51,536 nt of DNA from CAHJXF01 sp038240015 (GTDB taxonomy: Bacteria; Pseudomonadota; Gammaproteobacteria; Burkholderiales; Burkholderiaceae_D): NCBI GenBank assembly GCA_038240015.1, contig JBBSEF010000014.1:1-51536 (forward strand), written 5' to 3'. The notes below the pieces were generated by a model, which was not told the DNA's origin, searched no databases, and was given only the letters and a program-made list of their open reading frames with translations. Shown one piece after another: positions 26,021 through 34,383 of the stretch. A program made the position numbers and the translations under genes. Every line of letters begins with the position of its first letter. Positions within the stretch are counted from its first letter, which is position 1.

Positions 26021-28163
26021 ACGTGTACTCGAGTGCGCTCATGCGTGCCTGCTGAATATTGTTGGCGGCGCCCGCATGCCCGCCCTCGGTGTTCTCGTAA
26101 TACAGAAGGTCGTGTTTCTGGTCATTCATCTTTGCAGCCATCTTGCGGGCATGACCGGGATGCACCCGATCGTCGCGCGTCGAGGTCGTGAAGAGAAAGC
26201 GCGGATAACGCTTGTCCCCGCTCACGTTTTGATACGGCGAATACTTCGAGATGAATTCCCACTCGGCCGCAATGTCTGGGTTGCCGTACTCGCCCATCCA
26301 CGACGCGCCTGCCAGCAGTTTGTTGTAGCGACGCATGTCCAGTAGCGGCACCTGACACACCACCGCCTTGAAGAGCTCGGGTCTTTGCAGCGCGACCGCA
26401 CCGACCAACAGGCCGCCGTTGCTACCGCCCATGATGCCCAGATGCGCGGGCGACGTGAGCTTGCGCGCGATCAGGTCTTCGGCGACCGCGATGAAGTCGT
26501 CGTAGCTCTTCTGCTTGTCGGCCTTGATCGCCGCGTTGTGCCAGTCGGGTCCGAACTCGCCGCCGCCCCGTATGCCGGCCACGACGAACAGCCCGCCGCG
26601 TTCCAGCCAAGCCGCCCCGTTGGCCGCGCTGTAGGCGCGCGGCAACAGTGGAATCTCGAAGCCGCCGTAACCGTACAGGATGGTCGGTGCGCGGCCGTTC
26701 GGCTTGTATCCCCGCGGCGTGACTTCGATGTAAGGGATGCGCGTGCCGTCGACCGAGCGCACTTCGTGCTGGGTGACGACGAGATCGCTGGCATCGAAGA
26801 AAGCAGGTAGTGCCTTCAGCGATTCACGCCGATCGGAGCCGACGCGCGCGAGCGCAAGCGTGGTCGGTTGCAACGCGTTGCTCAGAGTGACGAAGTAATC
26901 GTCGCTCTCGTCGTCGTCGACCGGTTGCATTGCGATCGTTCCATCGCGCGGCAGCGCGACCGCGCGGCTCGTCCACTTGCCGTCATTCAACATCCACTCG
27001 ATCACATGGTTCTGTACGTCGGACATTTCGTTGACGAGCAAGGTGTTCAATGTGCCTGTGGTCTGACCGAGCGATTTGCGCGGCCCCGGCGTGTAGAGCA
27101 TCGTGAAATCGCGTGCGCCTGCAATGAAACGATCGAAGCCGATCGCCAAGAGCGCGCCTGCGGGAAACTCGCGAACCGTATTGCCCGCATCTTTCCCATT
27201 CGTATCGCGCCTCCACGCGCCGCGCAGAGTCACGAGCAACTGGTCGCGCCACAGACTGGCTTCAGCATCCTCGGGCAGGTCGAGCTTGACGAGCTTGCCA
27301 TCGTCCGTGCGATAGAACGTCTCGTTCGTGAAGAAGGTCACGCCACGACGGACGAGGGTGCGATAGACCACACGGTCGCCGATGTGCATATGCCATTGCG
27401 TGGCGTCCACGCTGATGTCGGCTTTCTGCCCCGCAAAGATTTCTTCTGCCGACGCGAGCGGCGTGCCGCGCGTCCAGCGCTTGACGATGCGCGGATAACC
27501 CGAGTCGGTCATCGTCCCGGGACCAAAGTCGGTTCGCACATAGACGCGATCGGCATCGATCCATGACAGACCGCCCTTGGCTTCCGTCAAGGTGAACCCG
27601 CCGGCTTCAGGCGCGACGAACGCCATCTTCTCGAGATCGAACTCGCGCGCCACGGTCGCATCGCCGCCGCCGCGCGACAGATAGACGATGCAGCGTCGGT
27701 AGTCTGGATAGCGGCACTGCCAACCCTTCCACACCCAGTTCTCTTTTTCGGACGCAGAGAGCGCATCGACATCGACCACGGTCTCCCATGCGGGATTCGC
27801 CTTGCGATACTCGTCCAGCGTGGTCCGTCGCATGATGCCGCGCACATGATCGGCATCGCGCCAGAAATTGTAGTACCACATGCCCACTTTGCTGACTGCG
27901 GGGATGCGTTCCTTCGAGTCGAAGATCGAGAGCAGACGATCCTGGAGCGACGCATAGCCGGGGTCCGCTTGCAATTCCTTCAGCGAGATCGCGTTCTGCG
28001 CCTTGACCCAATCCATCGAGGCGGTTCCATCGACGTCCTCGAGGAATTGATAAGGGTCGTCAACGGTTTGGGCAGCAAGGGAAGGGGACGTCATGCTCGA
28101 TGCAAAAATAAAAGGAAAGATGGAGCCGACGACGGAAGCGACGAGGCGCGATGCAGAGCTCAT
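25998..28163 (-). CDS. Prolyl oligopeptidase family serine peptidase (S9A)
   Basis: The 721-aa protein has a signal peptide (cleavage near SLAAQ at about 31) and should be periplasmic. An N-terminal seven-blade propeller region starts with DPYQFLEDVDG, typical of the family. The catalytic alpha/beta-hydrolase domain has Ser581 in GGSNGGLL, the Asp in TRDDRVHPGHA and the His in EGGHAG, all in the expected order. It cleaves short proline-containing peptides in characterised relatives. The ATG at 28163 has only a weak ribosome site. Its 3' end overlaps the MFS gene on the other strand. Confidence 0.93.
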   Translation of the reverse strand: MSSASRLVASVVGSIFPFIFASSMTSPSLAAQTVDDPYQFLEDVDGTASMDWVKAQNAISLKELQADPGYASLQDRLLSIFDSKERIPAVSKVGMWYYNFWRDADHVRGIMRRTTLDEYRKANPAWETVVDVDALSASEKENWVWKGWQCRYPDYRRCIVYLSRGGGDATVAREFDLEKMAFVAPEAGGFTLTEAKGGLSWIDADRVYVRTDFGPGTMTDSGYPRIVKRWTRGTPLASAEEIFAGQKADISVDATQWHMHIGDRVVYRTLVRRGVTFFTNETFYRTDDGKLVKLDLPEDAEASLWRDQLLVTLRGAWRRDTNGKDAGNTVREFPAGALLAIGFDRFIAGARDFTMLYTPGPRKSLGQTTGTLNTLLVNEMSDVQNHVIEWMLNDGKWTSRAVALPRDGTIAMQPVDDDESDDYFVTLSNALQPTTLALARVGSDRRESLKALPAFFDASDLVVTQHEVRSVDGTRIPYIEVTPRGYKPNGRAPTILYGYGGFEIPLLPRAYSAANGAAWLERGGLFVVAGIRGGGEFGPDWHNAAIKADKQKSYDDFIAVAEDLIARKLTSPAHLGIMGGSNGGLLVGAVALQRPELFKAVVCQVPLLDMRRYNKLLAGASWMGEYGNPDIAAEWEFISKYSPYQNVSGDKRYPRFLFTTSTRDDRVHPGHARKMAAKMNDQKHDLLYYENTEGGHAGAANNIQQARMSALEYTFMARELR

Positions 28164-28262
28164 GCAGGGTTCCGATCGGATGGGGGGACCGCGCCCCGGA
28201 CGAAGCGCGCGAGTCTAGCATCGGGCGACCGGTCAAATCGATGCCGGCGCAACTCAGTGCAT

Positions 28263-28373
28263 AGCCGAACGGCGCTCTGGGCATACACCGGCGACCGCAT
28301 CGCCGTGCGCTTCGAATACGAATGGCACGACGATTCGAGCCAGTGGTTCCGTTTTTATGGCAACGAGAACTGG
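28263..28373 (+). pseudogene. Fragment of a DUF1348 (NTF2-like) gene
   Basis: One plus-strand frame reads ALWAYTGDRIAVRFEYEW and then HDDSSQWFRFYGNENW. From memory of the DUF1348 (nuclear transport factor 2-like) family, this is its central conserved block (RIAVRFxYEWHDDSGQWFRSYGNENWEF). Upstream the frame shows no family N-terminus and has no start nearby; downstream, after NENW, it runs into a terminator hairpin. About 37 codons of a gene of roughly 140-150 remain, so this is a relic. Confidence 0.7.
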
Positions 28374-28390
28374 GCTCCGGGTCAGCGCAA

Positions 28391-28426
28391 AAGAAAACCG
28401 GCCGCGACGATCAAGCCGGGCCGGTT
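28391..28426 (-). terminator. Rho-independent terminator of the Ser/Thr-rich lipoprotein gene
   Basis: Stem AACCGGCC/GGCCGGTT (28396-28403 with 28419-28426) with a 15-nt loop; on the minus strand it runs into TTCTTTT. It lies about 78 bp past the stop of the lipoprotein gene. Confidence 0.75.
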
Positions 28427-28503
28427 CTCATATCGACGCGCCGATGCGCGTCTTGCGGTCGACTAACTCAACCGAATCGCCGACCAAACCGTCGTAGGTT
28501 GCA

Positions 28504-28899
28504 TTAACTCTTCACGTCGCTCGGACGCGTGGTGTTGGTCTTGTTGGTTTCGCCGCTGTTGTCCTTCGAAGGATCTGAATTGCTTGGGCTCGGGGCGGCA
28601 CTGCCGGGCGCGGTACCTGATGGCGCGTTCGACATCGACGATCCGCCGGAAGAACCCGGCGACATCGCCGTGCCTGGCATCGCAGTCGACGACGAAGAGG
28701 ACGGACTCATCGTCGATGACGAGGACGGACTCATGGTCGACGACGACTTGGTCGATGTACTTTCAGACGTGGTTGGCGAAGGAGTCGGAATCGTCGAACT
28801 CGAATCGGTCTTCGGCATCGCCGGCGGCTCGGTCTTGTTGCAGGCGCCCAGCACCGCGAATGTCGCCGCAAGGGCGACCCATTTGATCGAACTGCGCAT
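28504..28899 (-). CDS. Ser/Thr/Pro-rich low-complexity lipoprotein
   Basis: The 131-aa product has a lipoprotein signal peptide with lipobox LGAC (Cys at about 20), then an almost entirely Ser, Thr, Pro and Asn chain with short repeats (SSSTMSP twice, TAMPGTAMSPG). No globular domain is visible; it is probably an unstructured envelope-tethered spacer. The ATG at 28899 is chosen because GAGGA lies six bases upstream; a GTG two codons earlier overlaps that site. It is monocistronic with its own terminator. Confidence 0.75.
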   Translation of the reverse strand: MRSSIKWVALAATFAVLGACNKTEPPAMPKTDSSSTIPTPSPTTSESTSTKSSSTMSPSSSSTMSPSSSSSTAMPGTAMSPGSSGGSSMSNAPSGTAPGSAAPSPSNSDPSKDNSGETNKTNTTRPSDVKS

Positions 28900-29023
28900 G
28901 TTCACTCCTCGGGGGTCTGTGCGAAAGTCGAAGCGTGCGCCCTTCGCTGCGGCAGCAGAGTCGGCGATCGCCCGAACGCCGTGTCAGCCAAGCCCCAAGG
29001 CCCGCTGAACGCAGCGCACTGGC

Positions 29024-29965
29024 TCAGGCCTCCATCAGGTCGCGCATCAAGGCATTGACTCGAGCAGGTTGCTCGTGGACCACCCAGTGCGAACCCTCGG
29101 GCACGCGAACCACATGCAGATCAGTACACACGCGATCGAGCCCATCGACCAGGATGGTCGTCAGCGCAACATCGTTCTCACCCCAGATCACCCGCACCGG
29201 AATCTTGACGATCCAGTCGGAAGGGTCGGGCACGGGTCGAGCCGGTTCCTTCGGCGTGGGCGGATGCAAGGGCGTGGCTCGATAGAAATTGACGCCGCCC
29301 GTCATCGCGTGCGAAGGCTTTCCGTCAGACGACGCGGCGCCCGGGACCGACCACATCGCGCGATATCGGTTGCGCACCGCGGGGGTGTACCAGGCCGGCG
29401 GCGTGCCGTCCTCGGCATTCAGGAAACGCTCGACGATCTGGAAATCGTTGCCGACGAGCGCCGCTTCGGAGCCCGGTCCGCGCAGCCAGTTCATGTAGGC
29501 CGAGGCCTTCTGCTGCACCGGATCTTCGGCGAGCGCGCGCATGAACAGCCACGGGTGCGGCGAGTTGATGACGATCAGGCGCTCGACCAGCTCGGGATGA
29601 AAGAGGCCCAGGTGCCAGCCCACCGCGCCGCCCCAGTCGTGGCAGACGATGATCGCCGACGAGTACCCGAGATGCGCGATCAAGAGGCGGATGTCTTCGA
29701 CGATGTGCTTGATGTGGTAGGCCTCGACCTCGACCGGCTTGGCCGAGAGATTGAAGCCGCGCAGGTCCGGCGCCACCGCAAAATAATCGTTGCCGAATTC
29801 CGCAAGCTGTTCTTCCCAAGTGAACCAGGCTTCGGGGAACCCGTGCAGGAACACCATCAGCTTCCTGCCCCCCTTGCGTACATCACTGCGGCCCGCGCTC
29901 GCATAGTGAAGTCGTGTGCCGTTCGACAGATCCGCGTACTGCCCATCGGTGATGGCAGCCTTCAT
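29024..29965 (-). CDS. Alpha/beta hydrolase, epoxide hydrolase-like
   Basis: The 313-aa protein has the epoxide hydrolase/haloalkane dehalogenase pattern: HGFPEAW oxyanion-hole motif at 41-47, nucleophile Asp110 in CHDWGG, a later GENDVAL acid region and SHWVVHE with the catalytic His. An Asp nucleophile rather than Ser argues against a simple esterase. It has no signal peptide. Its ATG overlaps the upstream SDR stop by 4 bp, making it the last gene of a seven-gene minus-strand operon. Hydrolysis of an epoxide is the best family-based guess. Confidence 0.9.
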   Translation of the reverse strand: MKAAITDGQYADLSNGTRLHYASAGRSDVRKGGRKLMVFLHGFPEAWFTWEEQLAEFGNDYFAVAPDLRGFNLSAKPVEVEAYHIKHIVEDIRLLIAHLGYSSAIIVCHDWGGAVGWHLGLFHPELVERLIVINSPHPWLFMRALAEDPVQQKASAYMNWLRGPGSEAALVGNDFQIVERFLNAEDGTPPAWYTPAVRNRYRAMWSVPGAASSDGKPSHAMTGGVNFYRATPLHPPTPKEPARPVPDPSDWIVKIPVRVIWGENDVALTTILVDGLDRVCTDLHVVRVPEGSHWVVHEQPARVNALMRDLMEA

Positions 29966-30888
29966 CGCGATTCTCCTTTGTGCGCGACCAGTTCATCCAT
30001 CGCGTTGCGCAGGCGCGCACGCACATCGGGGCGCGCGGCGAACGGGTCGCTGGGATTGCGGATGTCGATGATGTCCTTCATGCGCGTCTCGACGTTGCCT
30101 AACGCATGCGGATGCGAGAAGACGTAAAAGCGATTCGCGCGGATCGCTTCGAAAACGCTTTCGGCCACATCGGCTGCCGTGACCTTGCCGGAGCCGACCG
30201 CCTTTTGCGACATCATTTGTTGAGCCCGCTTGGAGGCCGACAACGGCTCGCTCGATATGTCGCGCGGTGCATTGCGCTCCGATTCGCTGATGCCGGTCGG
30301 AACGAAATAAGGGCAGAGCACCGAAGTGCCGATCGGCGCTTCGATCAACGAGAAGTCCTGATAGAGCGTCTCGCTCAACGACACCACCGCGTGCTTGGAG
30401 ACGTTGTAGATGCCCATGTTGGGCGCGTTCAGCAGGCCCGCCATCGACGCGGTGTTGACGATGTGCCCGCTGTAGTTCTCGTCTTTCTTCGCGGCCGCGA
30501 GCATGCGCGGCACGAACGATCGGATGCCGTGGATCACGCCCCACAGGTTCACGCCCAGCACCCATTGCCAGTCGCGCACGCTGTTTTCCCAGATCAGTCC
30601 GCCCGAACCAACGCCCGCGTTGTTGAACAGCAGATGCGTAGGGCCGAAGCTTGATTCCGTTTCGGCTGCGAGCGCCTCGATCTCGTCGCCGTTCGAAACG
30701 TCGAGCCTGCGCGCGAGCACGTGCGCCTTGCGACCTTCGAGTTCTTCGACGACCGCGTCGAGTGCGTCCTGCTGGACGTCGGCCAGCACCACGTTCATCT
30801 CGAGCGCGGCGGCGATGCGCGCGAACTCGCGGCCGAAGCCGCTGCCCGCTCCGGTGATCACAGCGGTGCGTCCTCTGAAGTCCTTCAT
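29962..30888 (-). CDS. Short-chain dehydrogenase/reductase
   Basis: The 308-aa SDR has the nucleotide loop TGAGSGFG (12-19), NNAG (89-92), catalytic Ser148 and YxxxK (Tyr161, Lys165). It is somewhat longer than a classical SDR, with a C-terminal extension containing FYVFSHPHAL, seen in SDR proteins near fatty-acid or aromatic degradation genes. The start at 30888 is backed by GGAGA eight bases upstream; the open frame further up is not used. It lies 14 bp after the ElaA-like gene and overlaps the hydrolase gene by 4 bp. Confidence 0.92.
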   Translation of the reverse strand: MKDFRGRTAVITGAGSGFGREFARIAAALEMNVVLADVQQDALDAVVEELEGRKAHVLARRLDVSNGDEIEALAAETESSFGPTHLLFNNAGVGSGGLIWENSVRDWQWVLGVNLWGVIHGIRSFVPRMLAAAKKDENYSGHIVNTASMAGLLNAPNMGIYNVSKHAVVSLSETLYQDFSLIEAPIGTSVLCPYFVPTGISESERNAPRDISSEPLSASKRAQQMMSQKAVGSGKVTAADVAESVFEAIRANRFYVFSHPHALGNVETRMKDIIDIRNPSDPFAARPDVRARLRNAMDELVAHKGESR

Positions 30889-30902
30889 CGATGCTTCTCC
30901 AC

Positions 30903-31487
30903 TCACGTTTCCGATTGCATTTCGCGCGTTGACATCACGCGCGTCGACATCAATCGCATATCGAGATGATCGATCCCGTCCTCGACGTAAGGCAGACCTT
31001 CGCCATGAAAGCCGAGCGATGCATAGAAGGCTTCGAGCCGCAGTTGCGCGCTGATGCGGATCGCGATCTCCGGCCGCTCGGCTTGCGCACGCGCGATGCC
31101 TTCGCACATCAGCGCTCGCCCGAGTCCGGTCCCTCGATATGCGGCCGCGACGATGACGCGACCGATCGACGACTCCGGACATTTGATGCCGGGATCGAGC
31201 GAACGCAGGTACGCGGCCAGTCGTGTGCCTCCAGCCGGCGATCGACTGTCACGGGGCGTCGCCTCGATTCGCCCGAGCAAGTGCCAGGCATGGCGATCGC
31301 ATCCGTCGGCATCCAGAAAGGCGCATCGTTGTTCGACCACGAACACCGCGCTGCGCAACGCGAGCAAGTCGTAAACATCATCGACCGACAGCGACTCGAA
31401 TCGGCTCCAGGTCCACGTCACGCGCGGCGCGCGCTGCAGTGCGCCCTGCGGCGTCGCCCGCGGCGTCCCCCGCGGCGCCCCTCTCAT
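30903..31487 (-). CDS. elaA: GNAT acetyltransferase, ElaA type
   Basis: The 194-aa product matches ElaA: WSRFESLSVDDVYDLLALR followed by SAVFVVEQRCAFLDADGCD, then the acetyl-CoA loop AAYRGTGLGRALM and FYASLGF near the end. The function of ElaA is not settled. The ATG overlaps the GST stop by 4 bp. Residues 1-22 (Arg/Pro/Ala-rich, coded by a 12-bp imperfect repeat) are not family-like; a GTG at 31421 in front of VTWTWSRF is a possible alternative start. Confidence 0.85.
   Translation of the reverse strand: MRGAPRGTPRATPQGALQRAPRVTWTWSRFESLSVDDVYDLLALRSAVFVVEQRCAFLDADGCDRHAWHLLGRIEATPRDSRSPAGGTRLAAYLRSLDPGIKCPESSIGRVIVAAAYRGTGLGRALMCEGIARAQAERPEIAIRISAQLRLEAFYASLGFHGEGLPYVEDGIDHLDMRLMSTRVMSTREMQSET
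31446..31483. repeat. 12-bp imperfect tandem repeat in the elaA 5' end
   Basis: Three copies of a GC-rich unit close to CCCGCGGCGTCC lie in tandem. They code the Arg-Gly-Thr-Pro-rich N-terminus of the ElaA-like protein. The last copies diverge at one or two positions. Confidence 0.5.
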
Positions 31488-32452
31488 GCCACTTTCTTCA
31501 TCTCGAAACCGAGCCGTGGAAAATGCACGATCAATTCGCCGACTCTTTCGTCGAAGCGACGGACCGCCAGCTCATCGCGCATCGCCAGCACCAGTTCGCC
31601 CTCCACCGGATCGCAGCCGGTATCGACCGGCGTGATCGTGACCTTGTCGCCGAGCGCAGTGCCGTGCGTATCGATATAGAAATCGGCTTCGATTTCTTGC
31701 GGTGGTTCGTCGCTCGCATGCGTCAGCGCGGCCGCGCTCGTCATGTCGGCATGGGGAGGTTGACTGTATCGCTTCATGCGCTCGTACCATGCCGCGACGT
31801 GCGGGAACTCGTCGATGATCGCCGCGAGCGGACCCGCGCGGCGCACGAACCACAGGCAGTGATAGACCGAAAAATCCGCGATCGAACCGGCGCTGCCGAG
31901 CAACCACACGCGATCGTCGATCAGCATCGTCTCGAAGCGCCGCAGATACAGCAGCAGCGACGCTGTCGCTTCGGCTGCGTGCATGCGCGGCAGCTTGGGG
32001 CGATATGCGATGCGATCGGTGATGAAGGCCTGGCGCTGTTCGGGTGTCAGCTGTCCGAGGATGCCGTCCACGCCTTCGGGCTGAAAGCAATACGCGATCA
32101 CGGTCCAGAACAAGGTCGAGTCGGCCCACTGCGCAAGGATGCGCGCCGTCCCTGCCGACTCGGGCGGATAGAGCGCGGGGCTTGGCGCGAGCCGTTCGAG
32201 CACTTCTGCGATCAGCGGCGAATCGCAATAAATGTTCGCCCCGATCTGAAGCACGGGTGTGCGTCGGTAGCCGCCCGTCAATGCCACCAGATCGGGCTTG
32301 GGCATGATCACCGGAATTTCCACCGCAGTCCACGGCAGATCCTTGTAGCTCAGGATTGCGCGCACTTTTTCTGAAAACGGCGACATCGCGTACTGATGCA
32401 GGATCAGCTGATCGACCTGAATCACCTGGCTGTCGGAGAACGATGGGTTCAT
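31484..32452 (-). CDS. Glutathione S-transferase family protein
   Basis: The 322-aa product has a thioredoxin-like N-terminal domain with HQYAMSPFSEKVRAILSY, where Ser takes the active-site position, and YRRTPVLQIG with the cis-Pro and the CDSPLIAEVLE glutathione-binding segment. A helical C-terminal domain follows (about 110-235). It is about 90 residues longer than a typical GST, with a beta-rich C-terminal extension (GDKVTITPVDTG onward) that I do not recognise. Neighbouring epoxide hydrolase and reductase genes fit a detoxification or catabolic role. Confidence 0.85.
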   Translation of the reverse strand: MNPSFSDSQVIQVDQLILHQYAMSPFSEKVRAILSYKDLPWTAVEIPVIMPKPDLVALTGGYRRTPVLQIGANIYCDSPLIAEVLERLAPSPALYPPESAGTARILAQWADSTLFWTVIAYCFQPEGVDGILGQLTPEQRQAFITDRIAYRPKLPRMHAAEATASLLLYLRRFETMLIDDRVWLLGSAGSIADFSVYHCLWFVRRAGPLAAIIDEFPHVAAWYERMKRYSQPPHADMTSAAALTHASDEPPQEIEADFYIDTHGTALGDKVTITPVDTGCDPVEGELVLAMRDELAVRRFDERVGELIVHFPRLGFEMKKVA

Positions 32453-32467
32453 GGCAATGGGCCCGCG

Positions 32468-33310
32468 TCACTCGAGAAGATCGGGTTGTTCCTTGACGAT
32501 GCGCGCATACAGCGGCTGAAACTGGAACCAGCCCGTGAACGCTGCGCCGACGATGCCGAACGACTGGCGCGCCGCTGCCTCGCCGATGGTTCGCGGTGCG
32601 ATGCCGGTGCGCGCGGCTGCGGCATCGGCCAGCAACTGCACCTGACACGAGCGCTCCATCGTGATGAACCACCACACCGCTTCATCCACCGTCCTGCCCA
32701 CCGTGAGCAGGCCGTGATTGGCAAGCACCGCGGCCTTTTTGTCGCCGAGCGCTTTCGCGATGCGCGCACCTTCGTCGAGATCGATCACCACGCCGCCGAA
32801 GTCGTCGTAGAGCGCGTGGTCGCCGTAGAACGCACAGGCGTCTTGCGTGAGCGGCGCCAGCTCGCAGCCAAGCGTTGAAAACGCGCGGCCGTAAGTCGAG
32901 TGCGAATGCGCGACGCCGTTGACGTCGGCACGCGCGCCATGCACGCGCGAATGAATCACGAACGCCGCGGTGTTGACCGGGTGACGACCTTCGACAACGT
33001 TGCCTTCATGGTCGCAGCGAATCAGGTTCGAGACCTTGACCTGGCTGAAGTGAACACCGAAAGGATTGACCCAGAACGTATCGGTGTGCTCGGGATCGCG
33101 CGCGGTGATGTGGCCCGCGACGCCCTCGTCGAAGCCGAACTTCGAAAACAGTCGGAAGCCCGCGGCGAGCCGCTGCTTGCGATGCACGCGTTCCTCTTCG
33201 ATCGTTGCAAAGACCGGAGGCTGCGGCAGCGTGCCGAACGCCAGCGCGTTCTTCGTCGGTGTCGCGTGGTTGCGTTCGGCATCCAGGACCATCTTCTCTG
33301 GTGCATTCAT
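32468..33310 (-). CDS. Class II aldolase/adducin family protein
   Basis: The 280-aa protein has the class II aldolase/adducin fold: FDEGVAGHITARDP at the start, FWVNPFGVHF, the metal-binding HSHSTYGRAFS and the later NHGLLTVG. In enzymes of this family the His residues bind zinc for C-C bond cleavage; members lacking the catalytic Glu are not aldolases, and this protein belongs to a group often annotated only by family. A GAGGAG Shine-Dalgarno lies six bases before the ATG. It is the third gene of the operon, with 15 bp to GST and 21 bp from MDR. Confidence 0.88.
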   Translation of the reverse strand: MNAPEKMVLDAERNHATPTKNALAFGTLPQPPVFATIEEERVHRKQRLAAGFRLFSKFGFDEGVAGHITARDPEHTDTFWVNPFGVHFSQVKVSNLIRCDHEGNVVEGRHPVNTAAFVIHSRVHGARADVNGVAHSHSTYGRAFSTLGCELAPLTQDACAFYGDHALYDDFGGVVIDLDEGARIAKALGDKKAAVLANHGLLTVGRTVDEAVWWFITMERSCQVQLLADAAAARTGIAPRTIGEAAARQSFGIVGAAFTGWFQFQPLYARIVKEQPDLLE

Positions 33311-33331
33311 GTCGGTCTCCTCGGTTCAATT

Positions 33332-34348
33332 CTAAGCAAGTTTGACGAGTTGCTTGCCGAAATTCTTTCCCTTGAGCAATCCCATGAAGGCTTCGGGCGC
33401 GGCGGCGAGACCTTCGGCGATGCTCTCGCGATACTTGAGCTTGCCGGTCGCGACGCGCGTGCCGAGTTCCTTCAGGCCTTCGGGCCAGAGCTCGAGATGA
33501 TCGGCCACGATGAAGCCTTGCATCTTGAATCGCGCGACCAGGAACATCGCGGGATTCTCGATCGGGCTCATCGCGCCCATGTCGTTGTATCCCGAGATGA
33601 GTCCGCACACCGCGACCCGCGCGAAAGGGTTCAAGCGCAACAGCACGGTATTCATCACATCGCCCCCAACATTCTCGAAATAGCCATCGACGCCGTCCGG
33701 AGTCGCGTCCTTGACGAGCTGATGCAATTGTTTGCGGTCCTTCGCGGCCTTGTAGTCGACGCAGGCATCGAAGCCGAGTTCGTCGGTGACGTAAGCGCAC
33801 TTGTCCGGGCCTCCTGCGATGCCAACCGCACGACACCCCGCTTGTTTTGCGAGTTGTCCGACCACGCTGCCCACTGCGCCGCTCGCGGCGCTGACGACAA
33901 CGGTTTCGCCGGCCTTGGGTTCGATGATCCGGTTCAAGCCATACCACGCGGTCATGCCGGGCATGCCGACCGGGCCCAAATAGGCCGACTCCGGAACATG
34001 CGCGGTGTCGACCTTCATCAGCCCGGCACCGTTCGAGCATCCGTATTCGGACCAGCCGTACATGCCGACCACGGTGTCGCCCTGCCTGAACTTGGGGTTG
34101 CGCGATTCGATCACGACGCCCACTGTCGCGCCGATCATGGTTTCGCCGATCGGTTGCGGATTCGCATACGACTTCGCATCGTTCATGCGGCCACGCATGT
34201 AGGGATCGAGCGAGAGGAAATGATTGCGCACCAGCACTTCGCCCTCTTCAGGCTTGGGCACCGCTTGCGTTTCGAGGCGGAAGTTGTCGGGAGTCACCGC
34301 GCCATCGGGGCGCGATGCGAGGACGATGCGGCGATAGGCGTCAGACAT
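33332..34348 (-). CDS. curA: Zinc-independent MDR NADPH-dependent reductase (CurA/alkenal reductase type)
   Basis: The 338-aa product is a medium-chain reductase of the leukotriene B4 dehydrogenase/CurA group: SLDPYMRGRM near the N-terminus, GMPGMTAWYGL, the NADP-binding SAASGAVGSVVGQLAKQ (quoted in part) and FENVGGDVM. No structural zinc Cys cluster is present. Such enzymes reduce alpha,beta-unsaturated carbonyls with NADPH. The start at 34348 has GGAG upstream; a longer open frame runs into the thioesterase gene but is not needed. Close neighbours suggest an unsaturated-carbonyl intermediate. Confidence 0.9.
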   Translation of the reverse strand: MSDAYRRIVLASRPDGAVTPDNFRLETQAVPKPEEGEVLVRNHFLSLDPYMRGRMNDAKSYANPQPIGETMIGATVGVVIESRNPKFRQGDTVVGMYGWSEYGCSNGAGLMKVDTAHVPESAYLGPVGMPGMTAWYGLNRIIEPKAGETVVVSAASGAVGSVVGQLAKQAGCRAVGIAGGPDKCAYVTDELGFDACVDYKAAKDRKQLHQLVKDATPDGVDGYFENVGGDVMNTVLLRLNPFARVAVCGLISGYNDMGAMSPIENPAMFLVARFKMQGFIVADHLELWPEGLKELGTRVATGKLKYRESIAEGLAAAPEAFMGLLKGKNFGKQLVKLA

Positions 34349-34383
34349 CAATACTCCAGGTGGTGGATAAGCAACTACTCGAC

